This document shows, piece by piece, positions 50,970 to 59,185 of a stretch of 64,000 nt of DNA. Numbering within the stretch: position 1 is the first letter of the stretch; every line of letters starts with the position of its first letter. This DNA comes from Dyadobacter soli. GTDB lineage: Bacteria; Bacteroidota; Bacteroidia; Cytophagales; Spirosomataceae. A program made the translations under genes and the position numbers. Below the pieces are notes generated by a model that was given only the letters and a program-made list of their open reading frames with translations, was not told the origin of the DNA and made no database searches. The DNA is taken from NCBI RefSeq assembly GCF_900101885.1, contig NZ_FNAN01000016.1, positions 62,001 through 126,000 on the forward strand, in the 5' to 3' direction.

Positions 50970-52457
50970 ATGAAAAAGCTGATTTTAACGGCGCTCGTGG
51001 CGGCTCAGGGGTTCTGGCACGCGGAGGCGCAGCAAACACAGGTAGCCCGGCGGCCTAATATCATCCTCATTTACACCGACGACCAGCGTTTCGACGCATT
51101 GAGCGTGGTGCAGAAGGAGCAAGGCGATAAAGCACGTTTCCCGTGGTTCGCCACGCCCAACCTCGACCGCCTCGCCAGTGAAGGGGTGCGGTTCCGGAAT
51201 GCATTTGTGATCAATTCGCTGTGCTCGCCCAGCCGCTCGACGATGCTCAACGGGCGTTACAACCATTTGAACGGCATTGCCAACAACCATACCGGGCTCA
51301 CCGACACGACCCGCACGTATGCGACCGAGCTGCGCAATGCCGGTTACCGCACGGCTTTTTTCGGCAAATGGCATATGGGTAAAGAAACCGGCAAGCGCCC
51401 GGGTTTCGACTATTCGGCCAGCTTCGTAGGGCAGGGGCAATATTTCGATTGCCCGATCGAGATCGATGGCAAACCGGAGCCGAGCAAAGGCTGGGTGGAC
51501 GACGTTTCAACCACTAACGCGATCGAATACATCCGGCAGCACCAAAGCGAGACGTTCCTGGTAACACTCGCTTTCAAATCCGGGCACGGGCCATTCCAGC
51601 CACCGGTGCGCCATAAGGATACATTTGCGAATGTAAAACTGACCAAACCCGCCACCGAAATCCTCGATTCGCCTTACAAGGGCCAGATCGAAACGCCGCG
51701 GCGCCAGAATGGCAACGGAGGACAGAATGCACCTCAAAATGCCACTCAATCCGCCTCCTGGACGGAAAACAACGATCAGAAGATTCGGAATTATTTCGGT
51801 GCATTGAAAGGTGTAGACGAAAACGTAGGCCGTGTGCTGCGCACGCTCGATTCACTGAAACTGGATCAGAATACGGTGGTTATTTTTTCCAGCGACAATG
51901 GCTTCTTCTTCGGCGAGCACGGCCTGGGCGACAAGCGCGCGGCTTATGAAGAATCGATCCGCATCCCATTGCTGGTACGGTACCCGGCCCGTTTTCCGAA
52001 AGGCAAAAAAATCGACAAGATTGTGCTGAACCTCGATAATGCGCCCACCTTGCTCGATTTGGCGGGCGTTCAGGCACCGGCTTCATTCCAGGGCAAAAGC
52101 TGGGTGCCGCTCATTGAGGAAAAGGCGAAAGATTGGCGGACCTCGTTCCTTTACGAATATTTCTACGAAACGCCGTACAACACGCCCACCATCAAAGCCA
52201 TCCGCACCGAAACGGGCAAGCTGATCCAGTATCCCGGCGAAGAAGGCTGGTCGGAGCTGTATGACCTTTCCCAAGATCCCAACGAGACGACGAACCTCTA
52301 CCAGTCGCAAAGCGGCGAAAAGCTGAAAAAGCAGCTATTGACCGAGCTGGGCAAGCAGGAGAAAGCGACCGGTTACGTGAATCCGGATTACGCCGACGCG
52401 CGCCCGGTCGATGAGAAAGGCCAGTACAAACGACCGGCAAAGGAACCGCTTCCATGA
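50970..52457 (+). CDS. Type I (formylglycine) sulfatase, exported
   Basis: This enzyme hydrolyses a sulfate ester, releasing inorganic sulfate. The signal peptide ('LILTALVAAQGFWHAEA') is followed by the alkaline-phosphatase-like sulfatase fold: metal ligands D37-D38 in 'IILIYTDDQRFDAL', and the modification motif C85-S-P-S-R89 in 'VINSLCSPSRSTMLNGRYNH', whose Cys is converted to formylglycine. The catalytic 'FGKWHMG' and 'VVIFSSDNGFFFGEHGLGDKRAAYEE' follow, with a C-terminal subdomain. The Cys-type motif requires an anaerobic or aerobic maturase encoded elsewhere. It is third in the SusCD operon. Similarity of layout to S1 glycan and heparan-type sulfatases is clear, but the substrate is not. 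Confidence 0.93.
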   Translation: MKKLILTALVAAQGFWHAEAQQTQVARRPNIILIYTDDQRFDALSVVQKEQGDKARFPWFATPNLDRLASEGVRFRNAFVINSLCSPSRSTMLNGRYNHLNGIANNHTGLTDTTRTYATELRNAGYRTAFFGKWHMGKETGKRPGFDYSASFVGQGQYFDCPIEIDGKPEPSKGWVDDVSTTNAIEYIRQHQSETFLVTLAFKSGHGPFQPPVRHKDTFANVKLTKPATEILDSPYKGQIETPRRQNGNGGQNAPQNATQSASWTENNDQKIRNYFGALKGVDENVGRVLRTLDSLKLDQNTVVIFSSDNGFFFGEHGLGDKRAAYEESIRIPLLVRYPARFPKGKKIDKIVLNLDNAPTLLDLAGVQAPASFQGKSWVPLIEEKAKDWRTSFLYEYFYETPYNTPTIKAIRTETGKLIQYPGEEGWSELYDLSQDPNETTNLYQSQSGEKLKKQLLTELGKQEKATGYVNPDYADARPVDEKGQYKRPAKEPLP

Positions 52458-52458
52458 T

Positions 52459-52490
52459 GCCGAAACTCATCACTCATTCGTTTTCGGCAG
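52459..52490 (+). terminator. Possible terminator hairpin after sulfatase
   Basis: TGCCGAAA pairs with TTTTCGGCA (one extra bulge) around a loop of about 15 nt, starting 2 nt after the sulfatase stop. No T-run follows, so intrinsic termination is uncertain. Confidence 0.35.
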
Positions 52491-52796
52491 AATTGCACCC
52501 GCTGCAAAATACCGGTCCAATACGCGCTGCGGTTGTTTTGCGCCTATGTTGAATGACATAATCGGGAGTGCGGCGATCATTGCGCCGGTAGTAGGCCGGA
52601 TGAGCAGATCATTCTAAGGAAGAAAAAGTGCAGCCCCAACAACTACCAAAAAGTATAGTCCGCCGTATTTTCCGCCAAGTCTACCAGATCAATACGTCAG
52701 CAAGCACGCAGCCGGAAGTTTCGGAAACCAGTGGTACGGTTTCCGAATTTCCAGCTGCGCTATGCCCGAAATGCACTGGCGCAATTTGGAGTGGCC
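52491..52796. other. Intergenic DNA without a supported gene
   Basis: About 300 nt lie between the sulfatase hairpin and the rhodanese promoter. Short open frames are present on the plus strand, but none has recognisable composition, a credible start or a family match. It may be degraded coding DNA or a long regulatory spacer. Confidence 0.5.
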
Positions 52797-52830
52797 TATA
52801 TTTGTATATTAATTCTATCAAAATAGTATA
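52797..52830 (+). promoter_or_regulatory. -7 element TATATTTG and degenerate TCTATCAAA-type motif before rhodanese
   Basis: TATATTTG (52797-52804) matches TAnnTTTG exactly, 40 nt before the GTG start. Nine nucleotides later, the 17 nt at 52814-52830 match the 46033-46049 site at 14 of 17 positions, although the right half-palindrome is broken. It may be a weak version of the same operator. Confidence 0.4.
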
Positions 52831-52843
52831 TTAATATATCGTT

Positions 52844-53263
52844 GTGAAAAGACTAACCTTTCTATTGCTGCTGCTCGCATCGGCCCTCACCGTGCAGGCC
52901 CAGCACACCGCGCCCAAAAACATCGTAAAAGCCGACGACCAGGCATTAGCCAAAATCAAAGCCGGCAAAGCGTACCTCGTGGACGTACGCACACCTGAGG
53001 AATTCGACGGCGGGCATTTGCAATACGCCAAAAACATCAATTTCAACAGCCCGGATTTCAAAGCGCAGATCTCCAAGCTCGACAAGCACAAACCCGTGTA
53101 CCTCTATTGCCGCTCCGGCAACCGCAGCGGCAAGGCCACCGACACATTACATGCGCTCGGCTTTCACTCCTATTACAACATCGGCGGTTTCGAACAGCTA
53201 AAAGCCGAAGGCTTCCCAGCCGAGCAGCTGCAAACCAGCGCGGGAGGAAGTCATTTCCGGTAA
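52844..53263 (+). CDS. Periplasmic single-domain rhodanese (sulfurtransferase)
   Basis: This is a sulfane-sulfur carrier or thiosulfate sulfurtransferase of 139 residues. The signal peptide 'RLTFLLLLLASALTVQAQ' directs it to the periplasm. The rhodanese fold has 'AKIKAGKAYLVDVRTPEEFDGGHLQYAKNINFN' and the catalytic C89 in 'VYLYCRSGNRSGKATDTLHALGFHSYYNIGGF', with loop C-R-S-G-N-R. Translation seems to begin at GTG 52844, right after an AT-rich promoter. It lies between a sulfatase operon and a SusCD operon with a sulfite dehydrogenase, which strengthens the sulfur theme. Its in vivo sulfur donor is unknown. Confidence 0.93.
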   Translation: MKRLTFLLLLLASALTVQAQHTAPKNIVKADDQALAKIKAGKAYLVDVRTPEEFDGGHLQYAKNINFNSPDFKAQISKLDKHKPVYLYCRSGNRSGKATDTLHALGFHSYYNIGGFEQLKAEGFPAEQLQTSAGGSHFR

Positions 53264-53265
53264 TG

Positions 53266-53351
53266 AGGGGGAGGAAGGGAGGAAGGGAGGATGGAGGATG
53301 GAGGATGGAGGAAGGGGAGGAAAGGGAAGTAGGGGAGGAAAGGGAGGAAGG
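53266..53351 (+). repeat. Polypurine GGAGGAT/GGAGGAA repeat tract with G-quadruplex potential
   Basis: About 85 nt consist almost entirely of A and G, with heptamer repeats (GGAGGAT three times, GGAGGAA, GGGAGGAA) and four G-runs spaced GGGG-N6-GGG-N5-GGGG-N6-GGG. It lies between the rhodanese stop and the SusC start, on the coding strand, so the message would contain it. It could form a G-quadruplex or triplex and could change length by slippage. Confidence 0.8.
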
Positions 53352-53385
53352 ACACAGGCGAAAAAGACAATTAAACCTAACATGT

Positions 53386-56300
53386 ATGAATTTTATGAAT
53401 GGAACCTTGCGGAAGCGTGGGGGGAGGTATTATCTCGGGATTTTGCTGTGGCTGACGCTCGGTTCGGCGGCATTTGCGGGTTCGGGCGAGCTCACGGGCA
53501 AGGTTACTGACAAAGATGGCGCGGCTTTGCCGGGTGTCAATATCCAGATCAAAGGCACCACGCAGGGCACGGTGACCGATACCGACGGCAATTTCCATCT
53601 TGATGTGGGCGAAGGGCAGGAGCTCGTCGTGTCGTTTATCGGTTATGTGAGCCAGCAGCTGCGGCCGGGCAGTAAAAGCAACCTCACGGTGAAGCTCGAA
53701 ACCGACCAGCGGCAACTGAATGAGGTCATTGTGGTGGGTTATGGCACGCAGGAGCGCAAGAATGTAATCGGCTCCATTACCAAGGTGGACCCTACCGATG
53801 TGAAAAGTATTCCCGTGGGCAGTTTCGACGCCCAGCTGCAAGGAAAAGTTCCCGGCGTGCAGATTACCTCCAACACCGGCGTGCCGGGCGAGGCGGTGAC
53901 GGTGCGCGTCCGGGGCGCTACATCCATCAATGGCGACAACGACCCGCTGTACGTGATCGACGGCGTGTTCATGAACAGCAACAGCATGCAAACCACCAAC
54001 ACCGGTGGCAAGGCTACCTCGCCCATTGCCGACATCAACCCCAACGACATCGAAAGCCTGGAAGTGCTCAAAGACGCCGAAGCGACCGCATTGTACGGCT
54101 CGCGCGGCGCGAATGGCGTGATTTTGATTACTACTAAAAGAGGTAAATACAACCAGAAGGCCAAAGTGAGCCTGAATGCTTCCTATGGCTGGGCCAAAGC
54201 GGCCAAGCTCTGGGACCTCACCACCGGCCCCGAGCATGCACAGCTCGTAAACGAGTGGTGGATCAATACCGGCAAGGATACGCCTTCGCTGAACCGCACC
54301 GAGGCTAACCGCCCGTTCCGCCCCGTTTCGGAAGGCGGCCGAGGCCTGCCCGAAGAGCAGAAGACCTACGACAGGCTGGGCGAGGTTTTTCAAACGGCGC
54401 CTTTGCAGAATTACGACCTGTCGGTTTCCGGCGGGACGGCTTCCACCAAGTATTACATCGGAGGCGGCTACACGAGCCAGGAATCGATTTTGAAACCTAT
54501 TACATTCAATAGGGCGAGCTTTAAGGTGAACCTCGACCAGAAGATTTCGGACAAAATCCAGGTGGGTGTGAGCAACAGCTTCGCGCGTACGTTCCGCAAC
54601 CAGGCACGCGCAGGCGACGGTCCCGCGGGCGGACTTTTGCAGGCTGCATTGCATACGCCTACCTATCTTTCTCCTACCAATGAAAACGGCGAACTGGTAG
54701 GCCGGGCGGGTTTCGACAACGTGACCTTGCTGCTCGATAACTACGATGTGAACTCGGTGAGCTTGCGCTATATCGGTAACCTCTACGCCGAGGCCGAGAT
54801 TTTGCCTAACCTCAAATTCCGCACGAGCTGGGGGCTGGATTTCAATAATTATGATGAAAACGAATATTGGAATACCTACCTGATCACCGGCAGCCCTAAT
54901 GGCTTTGCGTCCGCGAACAACGGCCAGGCTACGACGTGGCTCAATGAACAGACACTTTCCTATCGCCAGAAAATCGGTACGAAACATACCTTCGGCATTT
55001 TGCTGGGAAACACCATTCAAAGCGATTTGAACACCGGTACCACGGCGACGGGACGCGGTTTTGCCAGTAATTCTTTCAAACTGATTTCCTCGGCCGCTAC
55101 TACCACGGGTTCGAGCAGCTGGTCGAAGAAAAACCTCGCGTCGTTCTTCTCCCGCGTGGATTATAACTACGGCGGCAAATACCTGCTCGATTTCAGCATT
55201 CGTGCAGATGGTTCGTCGAGCTTCGGTGCCGACCGCAAATGGGGCTATTTTCCTTCGATAGGCGGCGGCTGGCGTGTAAAACAGGAGGATTTTCTCAAAA
55301 ATGTGGCCGCTATCAGCGATTTGAAGATCCGGGCAAGTTACGGGGTGACGGGTAACCAGAATGGCCTGGGCAGCTTCGCGGCACTCGGCCTATGGGGCAG
55401 CGGATCGTCGTACCAGGGTAATCCGGGCATTGCGCCGCAGCAGCTGGCGAATCCCGATCTGCAATGGGAGCGTACCAACCAGTTGAATGCAGGTGCGGAC
55501 ATCGCATTCTTCGGCGACCGGCTGGGTATCGAGTTCAATGTGTACCGCAAATACACCAGCAATGGGCTGCTCTCGCTCACATTGCCTGCCACCACCGGTT
55601 TTGCGAACTACCGCAGCAACACCGCCGAAATCAGCAACAAGGGTTTCGAGCTGGCGATCCGCTCGGTGAATTTTCAGAACAATACCTTTTCATGGATCAC
55701 GACTTTCAATGTGGCGCGGAATATCAATAAAATCGAAAAGCTGGAAAACCCGCTCGAATATGGTAGCCGGAGCCTGATCCTGCTGCAACAGGGCCACCCG
55801 CTCTATTCTTTCTGGGTTTACAAACAATTGTACGTCGATCCGCAGACAGGTAACACCGTTTACGAGGACGTGAACAAAGACGGCAAGATCACCGTAGCCG
55901 ACCGGCAGATCAACGGCAGTATCTGGCCCAAGTTCTTCGGCGGGCTGACCAACTCGGTAACCTACAAAGGTTTCGACCTGAATGCATTCCTCGCATTCAG
56001 CTACGGCAACAAGGTTTATAACCACAACAAGTTCTTCGGCGAAGGCGGCGGCGCCCGCGATGCGGCACGTGTGATTTTCGCAAGCAACAATGCGCGCTGG
56101 CAGAAACCCGGCGATATTACCGACGTGCCCCGCCCCGACGGCGTGAATGTGAACAACTACCGCGACGGCGGCAGCCGCTGGCTGGAAGACGGCTCGTTTG
56201 TGCGGCTGCGCAACATTACCCTGGGCTATACGGTGCCGGTGCGGCACATCAGCTCGCTCCGCATTTACGCTACGGCCAGCAACCTGTTTACCATTACCAA

Positions 56301-56424
56301 ATACACCGGCCTCGATCCTGAATCGAGCTCGTCGAGCGCGCAGAACGAGCAGGGCATAGACCTGGGCACGCCGCCGCAGCCCCGCAGCTTTCAACTGGGC
56401 CTTAACCTGACTTTTAATGATTGA
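53386..56424 (+). CDS. SusC/RagA TonB-linked outer-membrane transporter (pair 6, no STN)
   Basis: This TonB-dependent importer has about 1012 residues. I start it at the ATG at 53386 (MNFMNGTLRKRGGRYY). The same frame is open upstream through the purine tract and into the rhodanese gene, but the signal peptide ('YYLGILLWLTLGSAAFAGSG') fixes the true N-terminus here. The carboxypeptidase-like domain follows ('GKVTDKDGAALPGVNIQIKGTTQGTVTDTDGNFHL'), without STN. The TonB-box region is 'LNEVIVVGYGTQERKNVIGSI', then the plug ('YVIDGVFMNSNSMQTT', 'LEVLKDAEATALYGSRGANGVILI') and barrel. It heads a six-gene unit ending in a sulfite dehydrogenase, so the substrate may be an organosulfur compound. Confidence 0.94.
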   Translation: MNFMNGTLRKRGGRYYLGILLWLTLGSAAFAGSGELTGKVTDKDGAALPGVNIQIKGTTQGTVTDTDGNFHLDVGEGQELVVSFIGYVSQQLRPGSKSNLTVKLETDQRQLNEVIVVGYGTQERKNVIGSITKVDPTDVKSIPVGSFDAQLQGKVPGVQITSNTGVPGEAVTVRVRGATSINGDNDPLYVIDGVFMNSNSMQTTNTGGKATSPIADINPNDIESLEVLKDAEATALYGSRGANGVILITTKRGKYNQKAKVSLNASYGWAKAAKLWDLTTGPEHAQLVNEWWINTGKDTPSLNRTEANRPFRPVSEGGRGLPEEQKTYDRLGEVFQTAPLQNYDLSVSGGTASTKYYIGGGYTSQESILKPITFNRASFKVNLDQKISDKIQVGVSNSFARTFRNQARAGDGPAGGLLQAALHTPTYLSPTNENGELVGRAGFDNVTLLLDNYDVNSVSLRYIGNLYAEAEILPNLKFRTSWGLDFNNYDENEYWNTYLITGSPNGFASANNGQATTWLNEQTLSYRQKIGTKHTFGILLGNTIQSDLNTGTTATGRGFASNSFKLISSAATTTGSSSWSKKNLASFFSRVDYNYGGKYLLDFSIRADGSSSFGADRKWGYFPSIGGGWRVKQEDFLKNVAAISDLKIRASYGVTGNQNGLGSFAALGLWGSGSSYQGNPGIAPQQLANPDLQWERTNQLNAGADIAFFGDRLGIEFNVYRKYTSNGLLSLTLPATTGFANYRSNTAEISNKGFELAIRSVNFQNNTFSWITTFNVARNINKIEKLENPLEYGSRSLILLQQGHPLYSFWVYKQLYVDPQTGNTVYEDVNKDGKITVADRQINGSIWPKFFGGLTNSVTYKGFDLNAFLAFSYGNKVYNHNKFFGEGGGARDAARVIFASNNARWQKPGDITDVPRPDGVNVNNYRDGGSRWLEDGSFVRLRNITLGYTVPVRHISSLRIYATASNLFTITKYTGLDPESSSSSAQNEQGIDLGTPPQPRSFQLGLNLTFND

Positions 56425-56428
56425 TACT

Positions 56429-57763
56429 ATGAAAGCATTCAAATACATCCTGCCGCTTTCCCTGCTGATCGGGCTTGGCTCGTGCAATAAATTCCTCGAC
56501 GTACAGCCTCGTTCGTCCATTTCAGACGACCAGACGATCATCGATAAGGCCTCTGCGGAAACTGCCGTCAATGGCGTCTACAATTCGTTCCGGGGCTATT
56601 ACAGTATCGATTTCCAGTCGGTAGGTTACCTCTCGGGCGACAATATTCAATGGACGGGTTCGCAATCGCAGATCCAGGAGTTTATCAACCACCGGGTGAA
56701 TGCCGAAAACTCGACGATTTCGTCCGTTTGGAGCGGCATTTACAGCACGCTCAACCGCATTAACCACGTCATTGAAAAAGTACCCAACGTGCAGGACCCG
56801 CTCCTGACCGCTCCGCTAAAAAACAAGCTCATTGGCGAAGCCAACTTCCTCCGTGCATTGGCCTATTTTGACCTGGCGCGCATCTGGGGCGGCGTGCCGA
56901 TCGTCACCAAACCTACCGCGACGCCCTCCGACAACCGCGGCATCGAGCGCGCCACGCAGGAGCAGGTGTATGCGCAGGTACTGGCCGACCTGAATGCCGC
57001 CGAGCCACTGCTGCCCGCCACCACGGACCGTTTCCGCGCCACGCAAAAGACGGTTTGGGCATTGAAAGCGCGGTATTATCTGTACCAGAAGGATTTCGCA
57101 AAAGCGGAGGAATATGCGTCGAAAGTGATTGCCGATGCGGCTAATTATCAGTTGGTAAAGCCTTATAATGCATTCTTTGCCAACGACGCCCGTGGTACCA
57201 GCGAATCGGTGTTCGAGATTTTTTACAGTGTAAACGAAACGAACAGTCATAGGGGCCAGTGGCAGCCGCAGGAAAAAGGCGGTACGCGGCAATGGGCGCC
57301 TAACGACGCTTTCGTGGCATTGGTGAACGACCCGGAAATCGGCGGGAACCGCAACACGCTCGTGGCGAAGGACAACCAGGGCCGCTGGTACGGCAATATG
57401 TACTACCGCAGTCCCGCCACCGATCCGACGTTCGTGATACGCATTGCCGAACTGTTCCTCATACGTGCGGAAGCGCGGGCGCACACGGGCTCCCTCGCAG
57501 GTGCACTCACCGACCTGAACGCGATCCGCGAACGCGCGGGCATTGCGAAAAGCACCGCCGCAACCTCCGAACAACTGCTGCTTGCCATTGAAAACGAGCG
57601 CCGCATCGAGTTTGCACTGGAACCGCACCGGTGGTTCGACCTCGTGCGCACCGGCCGCGCCGCCGCTGTGCTCAGCGTGACCGACGCGAACCGCCTGCTG
57701 CTCCCGATCCCGGCCGAGCAATTGCTGATCGACAAGGCTTTGAAACAAAATCCCGGCTATTAA
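56429..57763 (+). CDS. SusD/RagB family lipoprotein (pair 6)
   Basis: This is a surface substrate-binding lipoprotein of about 444 residues. The frame begins at 56417, inside the SusC gene. The lipoprotein signal MKAFKYILPLSLLIGLGSC, however, starts at the ATG at 56429, 4 nt after the SusC stop. SusD features are 'FLDVQPRSSISDDQTIIDKASAETAVNGVYN', 'EANFLRALAYFDLARIWGGVPIV', 'RRIEFALEPHRWFDLVRTGRAAAVL' and an ending KQNPGY. It is followed 10 nt later by the first DoxX-like membrane gene, and spacing through the block is tight. That suggests import, membrane and oxidation functions are made together. Confidence 0.95.
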   Translation: MKAFKYILPLSLLIGLGSCNKFLDVQPRSSISDDQTIIDKASAETAVNGVYNSFRGYYSIDFQSVGYLSGDNIQWTGSQSQIQEFINHRVNAENSTISSVWSGIYSTLNRINHVIEKVPNVQDPLLTAPLKNKLIGEANFLRALAYFDLARIWGGVPIVTKPTATPSDNRGIERATQEQVYAQVLADLNAAEPLLPATTDRFRATQKTVWALKARYYLYQKDFAKAEEYASKVIADAANYQLVKPYNAFFANDARGTSESVFEIFYSVNETNSHRGQWQPQEKGGTRQWAPNDAFVALVNDPEIGGNRNTLVAKDNQGRWYGNMYYRSPATDPTFVIRIAELFLIRAEARAHTGSLAGALTDLNAIRERAGIAKSTAATSEQLLLAIENERRIEFALEPHRWFDLVRTGRAAAVLSVTDANRLLLPIPAEQLLIDKALKQNPGY

Positions 57764-57773
57764 TCCTGAACCC

Positions 57774-59168
57774 ATGACACAAACCTCAGTTTACCAGCAA
57801 CCCGCGTCGGGGCGCCCGGCTGGTGCCGACGCATTGCATGGCACCGCAACGCCCGGCGCTTGGAGCGCTCCGGAAAAGCTACTCTTCCGCGTTGCCTTCA
57901 TTTATTTCGCCATTCAGAGCATTCCGCTGGATTGGAAATATTATTACCGCGTTTTCCAGATCAACTGGCTGAACCTCACCTACGGCGATATTTTCGATCT
58001 GGCGCGTTACCAGCCGCGGTTTTTCGGTGCGCAGGATACTTTTGCCAACTGGCTCGTGGTGCTGGTGATCGCCATTGCCGGTGCGGTGGTTTGGGGTAAC
58101 CGCGATAAGGATCGGAGGGATTACAACCAGCTCTATTACTGGCTGCGCGTGATCGTTCGTTACCGCCTGGCGGCCGGGCTGATCGCCTATGGTTTTATCA
58201 AATTCTTCCCATTGCAGGCGCCTTTGCCGTCGATCAGCAACCTCAACACGGCCTACGGCGATTTCAGTGCCTGGAAGCTGTTTGCGATGAGCCTGGGTGT
58301 GGTACCGAACTATGAATCGTTTTTAGGGCTGATCGAACTGCTGGGCGGGTTGCTTTTGCTCCACCGCAAAACCACCACGATCGCAACGCTGATCATCATT
58401 CCGTTTACAGGAAATGTGTTTTTTTCCAACCTGGCCTACGAAGGCGGCGAGTATGTTTACAGCTTCTACCTCATCGTACTCGCATTGTTCCTTTTCGCAT
58501 TCGACGCCAGCAGGCTCTTCCGGCTGCTCACACTCGAAAAGCCTACGGTGCCGAACCTGGTGAAGCCGGATTTCCGTGATACAAGGTTGAAATACGGCCG
58601 CATTGCATTGAAAGCGGCATTTATACTCTTCTTCGTGGTGGTTTACGGCTCCAAAACCTACGCTGGCTACCATTCCAATGCATACCAATATCCTTCGAAA
58701 CCGGGCCTTGCGCAGGCTGCCGGGCTGTATAATGTGGAGCAATTTGTGCTCAATGGGGATACGCTGGCCTATTCGCCGCTGGACTCCGTGCGGTGGAAGG
58801 ATGTGGTGTTCGAGAAATGGTCGACGATCAGTATCCGTTCGGCCAGGCCGCTGGTGATCGATTCCACGAATGTGGAACAGATCCATTTCGATGATGCCAG
58901 ACGGAACTTCGAATTCGCCGGATCGGGCGGGCGGAACTACTATGGTTATGAGTTGGACGAGAATGCCAGGACATTGAAACTGACCAATAAAGTGAATGCC
59001 GCCGATCAGTTACAGCTGCATTACAGCCGTCCCGACAGCGCTACCATTCTCCTCTCCGGTATCAGCAATGGCAGCGATTCTTTGCAGGTGGTTTTGAAGA
59101 AAATTGATAAAAAATACCTGTTCCGGGAAGTGAAAAAAGTAGGCCGCCGGGGTGAGTTTAAACTGTAA
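57774..59168 (+). CDS. DoxX/DoxD-like multi-pass membrane protein with extracytoplasmic C-terminal domain (paralog 1)
   Basis: This is a 464-residue inner-membrane protein of uncertain function. It has about seven or eight hydrophobic segments ('KLLFRVAFIYFAIQSIP', 'NWLVVLVIAIAGAVVWG', 'LIELLGGLLLLH', 'YSFYLIVLALFLFAF', 'ALKAAFILFFVVVYG') with the DoxX-like 'VRYRLAAGLIAYGFIKFFPLQAPLPSISNL'. A beta-rich C-terminal domain of about 150 residues begins 'YNVEQFVLNGDTLAYSPLDSVRWKDVVFEKW'. DoxD subunits take part in thiosulfate:quinone oxidoreduction in archaea. Given the adjacent cytochrome and sulfite dehydrogenase, a membrane electron-transfer role is plausible but unproven. The next gene is a tandem paralog. 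Confidence 0.7.
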   Translation: MTQTSVYQQPASGRPAGADALHGTATPGAWSAPEKLLFRVAFIYFAIQSIPLDWKYYYRVFQINWLNLTYGDIFDLARYQPRFFGAQDTFANWLVVLVIAIAGAVVWGNRDKDRRDYNQLYYWLRVIVRYRLAAGLIAYGFIKFFPLQAPLPSISNLNTAYGDFSAWKLFAMSLGVVPNYESFLGLIELLGGLLLLHRKTTTIATLIIIPFTGNVFFSNLAYEGGEYVYSFYLIVLALFLFAFDASRLFRLLTLEKPTVPNLVKPDFRDTRLKYGRIALKAAFILFFVVVYGSKTYAGYHSNAYQYPSKPGLAQAAGLYNVEQFVLNGDTLAYSPLDSVRWKDVVFEKWSTISIRSARPLVIDSTNVEQIHFDDARRNFEFAGSGGRNYYGYELDENARTLKLTNKVNAADQLQLHYSRPDSATILLSGISNGSDSLQVVLKKIDKKYLFREVKKVGRRGEFKL

Positions 59169-59185
59169 ATCAAAACATTAAAAAT

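Noticed and set aside
52814-52830. Treating the rhodanese upstream motif as a full member of the palindrome family
   Set aside because: The left half matches well but the inverted right half is broken, so it is kept only as a degenerate relative.
52628-52834. 68-residue open frame before the rhodanese gene
   Set aside because: It has no family resemblance and no credible start, and it runs through the AT-rich promoter. A Cys-x-x-Cys in it is not enough for a call.
53107-53385. Upstream extension of the SusC pair 6 frame through the purine tract into the rhodanese gene
   Set aside because: The peptide would be low-complexity Glu/Gly/Arg and overlap a real gene. The signal peptide begins at 53386.
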